Source: Bugulina stolonifera (taxonomy: Eukaryota; Bryozoa; Gymnolaemata; Cheilostomatida; Bugulidae). Taken from it: a stretch of DNA of 64,000 nucleotides. Shown in pieces: positions 1-20,600 of the stretch (position 1 is its first letter; the number at the start of each line of letters is the position of its first letter). The position numbers and the translations under genes were made by a program. The DNA is taken from contig OW285188.1 of NCBI GenBank assembly GCA_935421135.1, positions 11,574,733-11,638,732 of the forward strand. The letters are read 5' to 3'. The notes under the pieces were generated by a model that made no database searches, was not told the origin of the DNA, and saw only the letters and a program-made list of their open reading frames with translations.

Positions 1-797
1 CCATAGAAATAGCCTGTTGCAGGGTAAGGTAGCATAACTCCTTGTTTAATTAGAACCTTTTATGCTGGTGGAAGAGGTACTGTTTTTGGCCGAAGTGTAC
101 GCCATCTTTCCTTTCATTATCTTTACCTGTTGTCACCTGCACGGAAGCATTGCCGCACAAGTGTATAGTCATATTGTATAGGATGAAGGCTCAGCCACGC
201 AATCACAAATCATGACAAAATTGGTTGCTTTTTGACCAAATTCAGACACGGCAAGCAGCTTTGTCCACCTTTGGCATAAACACCGGTTTCCCTGTTGTCA
301 AGCGGGATTGGCCAGTGATAGTTTGTTCTTGACATAGGTATTTGAATCTGAGAATTTTCAACTTTGATTACACCTTCCCAAGTATAGGATATCAGCATCG
401 AATAATATCAATTGTAGTCGGGTGTAAAGTTCATAAAAACTCAACCTCCTACCACCATGTAATGGTCAGGTTGTGAACTGTACGACCGTCTGGCTTAGTG
501 CGCTTAAATTTGAACTGTGTAGCATTTTTAATTTGATGTTGTAGCCAAACATTTGCTCCTCTTCTTGATGCTGAAAGTATTCCTCTTTTTTGAAAAGTGG
601 AAAGTTTTCTCCAGAATTTGACAAACTTAGTGTTTTGAGGTACATCACAGATTTCTTCCATTATTATTACAGAATCTGAAGAGGATGAAGATGTTGATGA
701 GGAAAAGGAAGCTAGCCAGCCACAAGAAGACAAAACCACTGATCACAAAGTAGAAACTACTCCAGATACAGAGCGGAGAGTTGATAGCCCTAGTTGA
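1..797 (+). CDS. 3' end of an unidentified gene with an acidic, Ser/Thr-rich C-terminus (partial)
   Basis: The last coding exon is 673-797. It follows a pyrimidine-rich tract and CAG at 670-672 and reads, after two bases that finish a split codon, about 41 codons ending in TGA at 795-797. The encoded tail begins SEEDEDVDEEKEAS and is rich in Glu, Asp, Gln and Thr, as in many unstructured nuclear or cytoskeletal protein tails. A possible previous exon occupies 1-23: it ends G|GTAAGG with exactly the phase (one base left over) needed to join 673, giving a Leu-Gln-Glu-Ser junction. That would make 24-672 the last intron. The rest of the gene lies outside the window, so the family cannot be identified. 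The final exon is well supported by acceptor, phase and stop; the 1-23 exon is only plausible. Confidence 0.5.
100..661 (-). pseudogene. Decayed piggyBac-like transposase fragment inside an intron
   Basis: Read on the minus strand, three successive stretches separated by stops and frameshifts resemble the C-terminal half of piggyBac/PGBD transposases in the right order. About 449-660 contains a QKRG..RRG stretch followed by PDGRTVHNLTI, comparable to the family's KRG...RR and W.DKR.V..LST region. About 380-450 contains FYELYTRLQLILFDADILY, comparable to the segment before the zinc-binding tail. About 210-400 contains HWPIPL followed by CLPC, comparable to the start of the Cys-rich tail. The remaining Cys residues near 150-175 are out of frame. 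I compare with the family from memory, so this is a tentative call. The fragment lies antisense within the proposed intron 24-672 and cannot make a working protein. Confidence 0.35.
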
Positions 798-2018
798 CCA
801 AGTCGCCGATGTTTTGTCTATTTTGAACTATTATGTACATACAAATATTACCTTCTCTTTACTCCTGCATTGCAATATTATTTGCCAGTCTTGAACCAGA
901 AATTTTATTCAATATAACATAATGAATAGAGGTTATGGCATATATTGGGTTTTGTATTTAACAGTGACTTACTAGATGCTCTATAGGACAAACAGATTAC
1001 TGGAGTAAATAATAAATATTCACTAGTATTCCAAAACCTTTGCTACTAAAAACATCTTTTCTTTACCTGCTTATAAGAACATCAGTTTATCACTATTAAA
1101 ACAAACAACTAGCCTATTAATATGGGGCCAGTGTTAATGTAAAGATGAAACTGGGGCGTTTGCCAATGGTATTGGCAATAAGAATACAATAATAATGGGG
1201 TCAATGGAGTGAAATATGAATTCAGTAACATGAGTCCACTGGTGATGTCCAAAGAACTGCAGAATGAAAGTTGCGTTTGGCTGTATCCATCCATATCTAT
1301 TTATGATATTGTGAGCTGAAGATCTCCTGGCACTGTGTAGAATGACATGTAGCCTCCCTCTAATTCCAGCTCTACTGCTGCTGTTACCATTCCAACAATC
1401 TCAAACGAATTATACTTCCATTCTGTGTGGCTGTGTGGGTAATTGAATGAACGGATTGTGCAAATGTTAGTTTTGTGTTGTCTATCAAGACAAGTTGATC
1501 ATCAATCTAGCTGCTATTATGAAATTGACGGTATTTTTACATCGTCAAATTATGACACTTCTAGCATGAGATACCCCTGTATTTTGTAACCTCCATTACT
1601 TTCCCTCTATCAACTTTACTCGTCTCCTAAAAAGAAAATAGAAGAATTGTCATGCTACATTGTACTATGTATTCATTTGGCCTATGGCTAATAGAACATC
1701 GCTAATAGAACATCGCCGCTGTTTCCTACACCAATATGTATGCATATTTACAAAATACGTGCAACTGATTGATGCATTCATACGCATGTTCTATGATATT
1801 ATAAGTACAGTAAATGAAAGTAACATAATTACAAGTATATGTTGACCATTGGTGATGAACAACAGAGCTGCAAGCAAATGACAATATATGAAGTGGCACA
1901 CTTTCATGAGTGACAAGGTTCAACTATGGGAACAGCACATAAGACACTGAAGGCTCATGTACACTATGCACCCAGAGTAATCTAACTCACCCTTGTATGG
2001 CTTGAAACTTGGTTCAGT
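798..2018. other. Convergent intergenic region (two 3' UTRs)
   Basis: This stretch lies between the stop of the plus-strand gene ending at 797 and the stop of UPF1 at 2019 on the minus strand. It must hold both 3' untranslated regions. I see a canonical AATAAA at 1011-1016 for the plus-strand gene. I see no equally clear signal for UPF1 and no coding potential; the small open frames here have no splice context. Confidence 0.6.
1011..1016 (+). terminator. Polyadenylation signal AATAAA of the gene ending at 797
   Basis: A perfect AATAAA hexamer lies 214 bases after the TGA at 795-797, in AT-rich sequence. It is the first canonical hexamer in the sense direction that I noticed. Cleavage would be expected 10-30 bases downstream. 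Confidence 0.4.
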
Positions 2019-10466
<8,448 letters not shown>

Positions 10467-10485
10467 AGTCGAATCTTTTCATCAA

Positions 10486-10641
10486 CTGTAATATACCCAT
10501 AACAGAGATGATCTACTCCATTCATACATCAGTCAACATCAACTCGCCACTACATCACCTCATTATTATAATATTGTTATACAATGGAAATAAACAATCT
10601 GGAGGTATCAAGCTGAGCTAGTTAGAGAACTTCCATTTTAC
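10486..10641 (-). other. Possible 5' UTR intron of UPF1
   Basis: In transcript sense, a CAG|GTAAAA donor lies at 10642/10641 and a TATTACAG acceptor at 10488-10486, 19 bases upstream of the UPF1 ATG. A 156 base intron in the leader would fit. There is no coding constraint to confirm it. Confidence 0.3.
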
Positions 10642-12929
10642 CTGCAATGTATAATATGAAAAGTTAACACTGTGTCACTATATAAATAAAAGATATATAT
10701 ATCAATACTCTACTTGATAGACTGGACAAAAGAAATTGACCCTCACTAAATGTATGAGTTGCTCATTAGAGCAACAGGCTCAACTTTGCAGTCAATAGAA
10801 AAAGCAATAACTTCTTGTGCTACAATTAGACTCCATAAGCTACCACTCCAACAAAACACAAGCCAACAAGCTTGGCAAGCTTTCTCACACACGGCTAAGA
10901 AAATGGTCTGAGATACTGGGCTTGAAAGCTCTTTAATGTGTTCCAGCTGGCTTCCTGCACTGATACTGACGACCACCTAACTATGCTACACTTTGTTCCC
11001 ATGAGATATGCATCATGAAAATTCACCAAGCAGTTGAAAATTATTCCATTGCCAAGCAAACAGTGAGAAGTCGCCAGTTATAGACAAAATATTTCTAAAG
11101 CCACAAAAAACACAAGATAACAAAATTGATACTCCCCACCATTTAGTAGCAATAAATCAGTTAAATAAAATTCAATCAAGTGCAATAAATACACCCTGGA
11201 TCTAGACGAACATGAGCATGATAATCATTTCGACAGCTCCATCAGCAGGCTTACCACACTTTAGTATTATATGTGCACACACACATTTTCTGCCTCCACT
11301 ACCCAACACACAGGCTGACCAACCTCTTTGTTGGAAAGTTTTGTGTCAACTATCCTGCATAAAATGGCTAAAAATACATTTACGCATTTGTATTCTAGGT
11401 ATGACTAAAATGCCAAATTAATTCAAGCAACATAATAGAGAGCTGTGAAAAACTTGTAACTTTGAACTGTGATTTAATTACGGTTATGACCAAAGACTTG
11501 CAACTCGTAAATCTTGCTGAAATAGTTATTAACATGAGTTTTCATTGAGAGACTGTAAATTGTAATGAATAGAAGTAGCCACATACAAATTAGTGAAATT
11601 ACAACAGACATCTCACCAAAACAATCATATTCTCCTTTAAGACTTTCTTGACACTACTCTTATATTAAGATCATTTCATTAGAACTTCAAAATAGTTTCA
11701 TCACTCTATGGAAAAAAAAACTTTAGCTAAACAAGAAAATAATATTATATAGGCCTAACTGCAATCCGACTCAAAAGTAAATTAATACGAACTTGGTTAA
11801 AACCTGGAGTCTTTGATGTGTATGGATATGATCTGACCATAGCAAACTGAGCTTCAAAACAATACTTATCATAATGATATGATAATTAATGGGTGAAACC
11901 TACCAATATCATGTGAATGTTGCTCTTTTGGATCGAATGCGAATAGTTTGATCGAAAATAATTTATATAACAAGTCATATAAACTTGTATATCTACACAT
12001 AGCACAGTGTAGACTTAATCACTACTACCATGAAAATTAAATCCGCAATTACTATAAAAATAAGTTTAAGTTTTGTTTAAAAGCTGGCGCGACTGCTGTA
12101 ACTGTTCTCAACAGCATAATTATGCTTCACAGCTCAACTCTCACCATCTAAGGTTAGGAGATCTGTTTGTGTTTAAAAGCTTAACTTGGAGACTAACGTT
12201 TCATGACCAACACTTCCACCAGTCACCATAACTTTTGCAGATCTGGTGTTTGGATTTCCATCTGATTTGTTTCAATTTTGAATTTAAATTGTTTATATCT
12301 ATAATAATAATAATAAAATATATAATAATTATTGTATTGTTAGTATGATAATTAATACAATATATCTATGGTTTCATAAGACTTTAATGACATAGAACCA
12401 CTGTTATAATTAGAAAACCGTAAGAGCGCATCCCATCTGCTCACCAACTTGCGACTTCAATTTCTCTTTCCCACAAAATGAAATGTTCAGCTTTTCCTCG
12501 ACGCGCAACAGGAAACGCTGACGCTGTACAGTAATTGGCTACGTACATTTTTCGAGCATGGCATTGTTTAGCTTTACTTTGTGGCTGTTAATCACCCGTC
12601 GCGCATTGCTACCATCAGATCAAGTCGCAAATAAATATCAATTGTGGCGCATGGGCCATCATTGATGTCTTCTTCATAAATCAATCTACTATTGATTCTA
12701 ACTCATTTCGCTTTCCTGTACGCGACCAAATTAATTGTAATATCTTTGATCATATGTTGGAAGATAGAAAATTAATATTCTAAAATAATTGTATTGGAAA
12801 ACTATTGATGTATTCTGATATTCCCAACTTCTACCCTGCCCTGTATTTTAATTTTTATCACGTGTGCAGTGTCTTTATGGTTTTGTTAAATTTATAAATT
12901 TTCCATTTGCTTACTACACGGTCACGTGT

Positions 12930-13000
12930 TTAATAATATAATTATATTATTATTATTTATTATAATTATATTAATAATTATTATTATATTCATGTTGTAT
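12930..13000. repeat. AT-only imperfect palindromic tract
   Basis: Some 70 bases made almost entirely of A and T in which ATTATTATTATT runs are answered by AATAATAATAAT-type runs, so the strand can fold back on itself. It lies in the intergenic region between UPF1 and GLD2. Confidence 0.6.
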
Positions 13001-13302
13001 TATTTAATAACTATAAAATAATAGTTTAAGTTTTGAATACCTTTGAAGCCATCGTACACTCTGGAACACTAAATGTATATAGGAGTGCCTCGTTTAGATA
13101 ACAGTGAGTGTGCGATTTAATTTTATTTAGCTACAGGGGTTACAGCAATCTGCTGTTTGTTTATTGTTAGTCCTTTTTGGTAGTGTGGTATTCCACCTTT
13201 ACAGGATGTTGAACTACAGACTTCTGTTTACAGCTTTACGCCATGTTCTGTTTGCTAGGCTGTGTTTCCTCTGGTGTCTCTGATAGTTTTTGGAAACTAC
13301 TA

Positions 13303-13626
13303 TCAACTATGATATACTTGTGAGGCTGCGTAAACAGATGTCAGCTCACCACGGGCAGCGGATCTAGTAGTCATTGTCATGGAAATTTCATCATAGGCTA
13401 TTGCAAGTGTTGAGTGCTGCTCTTCTCTCTGTAATATCTTCATCAGCAGGGCTATCCTGTGATTGCTGCGTCTCTGCTTGAGTGGTTTTCGTTTATAGAG
13501 GTTGCCATGGCCATAATGCATAAATAGAATATGTAGAAGAGTAACCAGAACTTTCCATTGACGTGAATAAATGGTGTTGTTAGAATTGTAATTGTAAATG
13601 TAATGTTGATGTAGATCAGATCGCAA
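13303..13626 (-). CDS. Unsupported open frame, possibly one exon of a small gene
   Basis: A 107-codon open frame in an otherwise non-coding region. I recognise no domain. The second half has an exon-like look: a TATTACAG acceptor at about 13431 is followed by an open stretch beginning REEQHSTLAIAYDEIS and a GTGAGC donor near 13346. A second frame across 13452-13664 has hydrophobic segments. No further exons can be joined with confidence. It may be chance. Confidence 0.15.
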   Translation of the reverse strand: MRSDLHQHYIYNYNSNNTIYSRQWKVLVTLLHILFMHYGHGNLYKRKPLKQRRSNHRIALLMKILQREEQHSTLAIAYDEISMTMTTRSAARGELTSVYAASQVYHS

Positions 13627-14609
13627 GTGGCGTCAAAAACTAGAGATAACCATGATGACACCAAATATTAATATAATGTTTCATTCTGATTTTAAATTAT
13701 TAATAATTACATTTGAATTATTTATATCTCGTATATGATATATAGGCTACTGGTTGAGGATACCATTTTTGTCATACGCTACTGCTGATGCTGACTGGTA
13801 CTCATATTGATACTGATACTGATCAAATGGGACTCAGTTTCGAATATATCGGTATGTTTAGGCTTGTAGTTTAGCTGTTAATTCAGTGAGATGCTCTGTT
13901 GATTGATGAAACCAACAAATTTTTCATTGATCTTGATGTAACCCCAATCTCTTTTCGGGATACAATTACAATTTACGTAACATCAGCTCTACTCTATCTG
14001 ATGTTTCTAGAATTACCAGTTATAACCAGCATGTGTGGAGGCGGCAAAGCACAACTATTGGAATCTTCTGCGTCTTTTGGTAGAAAATAAACTTTTATTA
14101 TTGCTATTTTATTATTATTGCTATTTTATTATTATTGCAATCTATTCATACTTCATGAATTGGGTCTCGAGGTGTAGGCCTAAGCTTAGGCTGATGTTCT
14201 CTTTTTTAATTTTGATGCCTCTTAAATTATTGGAATCCTTTATTGAGCAATGAAATATAATGGAAAACTTGACTTTTTGTATAGCTACATGACTTGTATA
14301 GTTTATCTCTTACAAACCTGTATTTATTATAGGCCTAGTGTAAGCTACATCAAAGCAGTAATCTTGTCCGAAATTTAAGTCAGAAAATCCAGTTTTTTAT
14401 TCAGTGGTATATCAATCTCGACATTCATCCAACATAGCCAATTTACCAATTTTGAATGACAACTTGCAATTAGTGTAGGCCTAGTTCATCCAAGCACGGT
14501 GACCTCATTTTGGTTTAAATTCAGACTCATCATTAAGCCTCTAAATACCAGCTGAATTATATATACATGCTCTCTACGATTGTTTAAAATTCATTGCAGG
14601 TATTTCACA

Positions 14610-17600
14610 ATGTCCAATAACAGATTTAGGAAAAAAGTGCGAGATAGACATAGAAATTCATCACAAGATCATATCCAATCTTCCAATCGGAAAAGATCTG
14701 CGTAAGTTAATTTTTAAAGCATTTGTACCGCTACAACACTAGTTGTAACTCACAATAATTTTGTCCTGTAGTGTTCAAACATTGTTGTTAATGTTAATCG
14801 CATAGCCTACCAATTTAGAATTCCTCTAATAAACTTGGAAGATGGTGAAGAGCTATTTACCACACCTCCATCCAAAAGAGCACATTGCTCAGATTCTGCC
14901 GGCCCCTCTCGGACAGTGCTCAAACCCAAACTCAAGTCTCAAACAACTGGTGGGCTTGCTTCCAATTCTAAACAAAGTACCATACCTTCGTCAGTAAGTA
15001 CAACATGTTTGTGTTTATTCATATTAATTCGCTGAGTTATACGGAGCTTCTTAGCCAATAATAATTGGTCTAATAGTATTATTCTATTTTAAATTTACCT
15101 GCAATGTAACAAGAAATATTGTCTGATGTCATGAATGACCATTTAATATTGAAAAAGAGTGCTTGATAAAACTAAGGTTAAAGCATAGAATAAATAAAGC
15201 ATGCTGGGAATGCTACAACTTGCTCTATCTGAAAGTGCATGTAATAGCATTAAACTGGTTTCATATCAAATTTCCAGACATGTTTTATTTTATAGTAAGA
15301 AATATTTATGTGGGCATGTATATGTATTACAGGTAGATAACCAAATGTTTGACTATTACCACACATCTAAACAGTCACTTGAGACATATCAGAGTAAACT
15401 AACACTTGTTGAGGATCTCTACAAAGTTCTTGTACCACATTTTCCCAGTAAGTAATTACTTATAATTAGCTCATGTATTTCCAAATCATAAAAGACTCGA
15501 GTGAAGAGCAGCATTGCACTGGGTGATGTTTTCACAACCGAACATCAGAGCTAGATTGTTATTGGTCTATTCCAAGCAATTGTACATTGATTCCTTTCTG
15601 CTCCCAAGTCACGCAGTCAGCCGCCCACCCAAGAATATCCGCTCACATCAAATAGTATTAGTGTGGGAGTTGTCTAACCTTCAATGTTATGTAAGATATG
15701 TATAAAACTTCTGCTAGCTCACTGAGAATTTGAATGAAAGATAACTCTATTTATCTTATCTACAAAGACCACTATGTCCACTTTTTACGACTCCTTTGAC
15801 CATGAATTGCGCTCAATTGAGGGCAAGTCTATTTGAATGCTTCCGAAGCTGGTAACACACAGTTAGGACTGTGTTTTGGGAAAACTGTTGATACAAGTAA
15901 AACAGCGGCAACCAAAACTAAGTAATGGCTAAATATCCTCGAACATCTGAACTACAAGGCTTTTTGTTACCATTATTATTTTAAAAAGTGGGGTTCTACA
16001 GAGCTTGATTGTATTGGATCATCAGCCGAAAGGCTGTGTTTTTAATATATTTTCATATAAGATCATTTTATCCATTGTTCCTATTAATTAGAACAAAAAC
16101 CAAGAATGACAGTTTTATGAATAATTTTATTCATACGTCTTGTGCTATTAAAATAAATAAGCACTGGTCATTTTATTTGGTCTTATATATCAACAATGAT
16201 AGCAATAAACCATAAAAAGTTGAAATATGGTTGTTTTTAAAAAAAATTATCTACATCCTTTTGCTATTTTGTACTTAACAAAATATCGGCTATGTAGCCA
16301 GCATTTACTATTACGACATCCATTGTAGATGGTAACACCTCGTTAACATATACCTCACTCGTACTATCACTATACAATCAGTTGGCTATGTTGAAAACAT
16401 ATTTATGATCTACTATTCTCTAATGATCTGAGTATTGTAACGTTAAAGGATGGATTTAGTGATAACATTATGATACAGGTGCATGTATATTATGTGTGTC
16501 TGCATGTACCCGTCTTATACACACATGCATGTACAGTATACATCATAAATGTGCCATAACGTAAGTATACATGTACCTGTATCCTCTGTGTGTGACAACA
16601 AATACTTCGTATTTTTGTTGCTGAAATAATGCTTAGTCTCGTCATTTACCGTTTTATATACCTTGTAGACTGTGGATTATACTTAGTCGGGTCATCTATA
16701 AATGGTTTTGGAAGTTGCTCCAGCGATGTAGACATGTGCCTCATGGTGCAAGAAAACAAGGTAATATATCAGAGTATACCAGCTTCAGTTCATATTAAGC
16801 TAATAATAGAAATGTTGACTTGATAATAACATGCTTGTAAAATCTATTTCCCTCGTATGTATAAGATATTTTCTCACCCGTAGCTCTTCCAAAATTGTGT
16901 TTTATTTAAATAATATTAATAACTTGTACTTTATTCAATGTTTATATCATGCATAAATTTTGTATCTTAGTCGTGTTTTGCATTGCGTTATTGTAGGTAT
17001 CGTGGAAAATGTCCATAGACTTTCTTATTCGCATACAATCAATCCTTCGGTCATCAATGCGTAAGTTTTATTATTTTTACAGCATAGTATTCACAAAACA
17101 TAAAAATATAAATAATGTTATATTTCATGAATGCCATTAAGTATGGTGGTAATATATTGTGTACTTGTACATGTATACATATCCTTGTATGTAATGCACT
17201 AACTCTATCGGAGTTGCCCTCACATGTACCTGCTGTATTCTAGTGGATCCACAACTCCCAAATCAATATATCAGAATCATTACGAAACTATAATCTGCTA
17301 GTATGCTGTAACAGGTATTACACACATGGCACATGCACTTCTATCAGCTGACTGAATGTTGTATATTTTCAGCGACGTTGAAACGAACATCGTTGATCCG
17401 AGCCAATGTTCCTATCCTCCAGTTCTATGACTCCATCAGGTTTGCTGATATAATATACATAATATTATACACTTACATACATATTGTAGGTACATATATA
17501 TAGTAAAATATTATACATAGACACTTACATAGATACATATATTATAGTATGATGTTATACATATACAAGTGTTATTGATTCATAACTAATAATATGCTGT

Positions 17601-20600
17601 TAGTATTTATTGTTAGTTTACTAAATAAAAATGTAGCCAGGTTAGTGCTCTGAACCAATATAGTAAAATAGCAGCTAACACAAAGAGATGGCAACAAATA
17701 AAGCTGGTGTAGAGTTGTGAGCTGCTGACACGCATAAGGAGAGGGCAACTCTCACATGGAATAAGCAAACAATTATAATAGTTGTGATAATATAAAGCAT
17801 TTTATTATACTGTGCTCAAGCAAATGATAGGGCTATATACATGTACATGTAATAATTGCCTATATATTTAATGTAATAACTGTCTGAGCATAAATAGATT
17901 AATATACATCATGTAATTATATTTCTATAAATACTCTCCATCAAACATTAGACCCAATATTATAACATAATATAGCAGTTACGTAATGTAATATAGTATG
18001 GTATACAAGTACTTATTCTGTACACAATAAGTAGATAGTTTCCTGTAAATATCTTAATTGACATTATTGCCTTAGATAATATCAGTTTCACCTTTATAAG
18101 TTTTTTGTCAATTAAAAAGAATTATTAAAATTTTGTGTCTCGAATCATTGTTAATGGTGTGATATCAAGTTTCATGGCTCATTAATACTCAAGATTCAAT
18201 AATGTACGATTTTGTTCTACTTTCTCTCATCTAGCGGCAAAGAATGTGATATGAACATCAATAACGACGTTGGTATACGAAACTCCCATCTCTTGCGCTG
18301 TTATTGTAAATGTAAGTGCAGTATTCTAATCATCTATTCCTCAATTGTGTTGTACATGTAAATACAGTTGTGTTTGTTATGTCAAATGTAAGTGCTGCTC
18401 CCTTTGGAATGGCTTATATTTGGTGTCAATATTGTGGGCAACTTTAATTTTGTTAAATCTCTCATTAGATCATAACATGTTAGTTCAGCATCACCTCTTG
18501 TTACAAACAGGCACTAATTCTTCTCAGAAATTAGTACATGTATATTCATTATGTTGTCATGCTCTCATCATTAGAAACATAGCATGACATCTGTATTTGA
18601 ATAATATTTTATGTCTTATTTATATAGATGATAATAGAGTTGCACCTTTAGTCATGTTTATCAAGAAATGGGCCAAGTTTCAGAATATAAACTCGGCTAA
18701 AGACAAAACAATCTCTAGCTATGTGCTCACCCTGATGGTCATACACTACCTACAGGTGGGGGTACCTGGCCGCCCCGTACTACCCTGTTTACAGATTACA
18801 CACAAGGTTTGTAGGCTACAACATGTAGAATCACTTCTTGCGTTTTCATGACTTAAATTCCAAGTTGACTGTCTGATGAAGTCTGGTATAAGCTCATGGC
18901 GCCAAATATATGTTAACACGACCTCTCCATATCCAGCTCTATATAATTCCTGTGTGACTAAACAGTATTAGAGTATATTATCATTTGTGGCTTGTAAACT
19001 CACACAAGTACACCGATTTGTAAAATTAAAAGAAAAATCCACTTTATATGCTGTGTATATGGAGTAATGCACTTGTTTGTGCACTGCTGAATCTCAGACA
19101 AAGTGCTCGATGTTTACAACAGAGCTAATTAATATTTAGTAGAATCTCAATGTTTTGTCTCTTTTATTACTAATAGTTTCATGCTATATACTAGAATGAA
19201 ATATAAAGCAATCATCAGACAAAAGAGACATAATTAACTACTAATGGACAAGGACATGGTTATGGTGTTTTATAAAACACCATAACCATGTCCTTGTCCA
19301 TTAGTAGTTAATTATGTCTCTTTTGTCTGATGATTGCTTTATATTTCATTCTAGTATATAGCATGAAACTATTAGTAATAAAAGAGACAAAACATTGAGA
19401 TTCTACTAAATATTATATGCTGTGTACATGTACATGTGTGCAATATATCCCAGTATTTAAAACAAAAAATTTTGGGCAATTGTCTAAAATGGAACTCTAA
19501 AATTACTTACTACATCTATCCCATCTACACTTTTATATAGAAGTCTGGAATATCGAATGTGTTACCTTCATGGTTATCTTCAAGCAAATATTGATGTTGA
19601 TTTCACAAATAATTACGGTTGTTCAAGATTAGTGGAATATGATTGGCTCACCGTTTAGATTGTTGGTCCCTTCTCCCATAGCCTAAGTTCTTATCTCAAC
19701 ATGACTCAATCCCAAACTAGACCTTCCTCCACCATTAGATTAACTTTTCAGGGACATAATCTGTCTGTCTGCACGTCTGTCTGTCTGCATGTCTGTCTGT
19801 CTGCATGTCTGTCTGTCTGCATGTCTGTCTATCTGTCTAAAAGAAATTCTTCTACAGATTATCTTCTGAGACTGTGTTATGTATATGTATATAATTGGTC
19901 TATATGTACAATGTATTATACTCACACATGTATAAGGTATATTATTTATCAGAGATGTACAATCACAATGTGGCGTACATCTAAATAGTGTTCCATATAA
20001 ATAGTGGTGGAGATGTACATCCCAGTAATCTATATTCACATAGCAATCAGATTACACCATAGAGCTACACAGTGTAGGTCTATGGATTACACTTGAACTG
20101 GTGCCAAGTTGGGAGGTTAATAGCATAATATACATATACATATATATTGTATATGTACATGTATATGCTATTCATTTTAAACCCTTTAATCTTATCTACT
20201 TAAATTACTTTATATTTTCTTTGGTCTGATTAAATTAGTGAAGAGCAGGTAGTAGCCCTGGGTTTCTATTTAATTGGTCAAAGTTGTTATAATGATCAAC
20301 TATTGATGTATTCCTGATATCACATACTATTGTCATATATTATATAACATATTATTATTTCTTGTTAATGTGTGGGAGTTTTGTTACCTTGTAGCACTTG
20401 TTCAAAGAGAATATCAGAGAGCTGGATATGTTTATGGAGTTCAATTCACAAACAGATGTTCAGCATAGTCGTATCCCAATAGGACAATTATTCCATGGGT
20501 TTCTGGGATACTACGGGAATCAGTTTAAGTAAGTATGTGTAGGTGACACATGCTAAGGGGTATGGCGAACTCTTAGACTAATGATTGTTTTATAGTGGGC

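Larger units (their letters stand above)
10467..14609. other. Head-to-head intergenic region between UPF1 and GLD2
   Basis: This 4.1 kb region must contain the promoters and leaders of UPF1 (leftward) and GLD2 (rightward). It is mostly AT-rich and without coding signal. The least AT-rich part is about 12420-12660, which has several CpG dinucleotides (GACGCGCAAC, CGTCGCGC) and is the best guess for promoter sequence. A CAG acceptor at 14597-14599, ten bases before the GLD2 ATG, implies a GLD2 leader intron whose first exon lies somewhere in this region. Short simple repeats occur at 12300-12330 and 14095-14140. Confidence 0.5.

Noticed and set aside
19740..20039. Open frames over the CTGT repeat
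   Set aside because: They result from low-complexity repeat translation inside a GLD2 intron.
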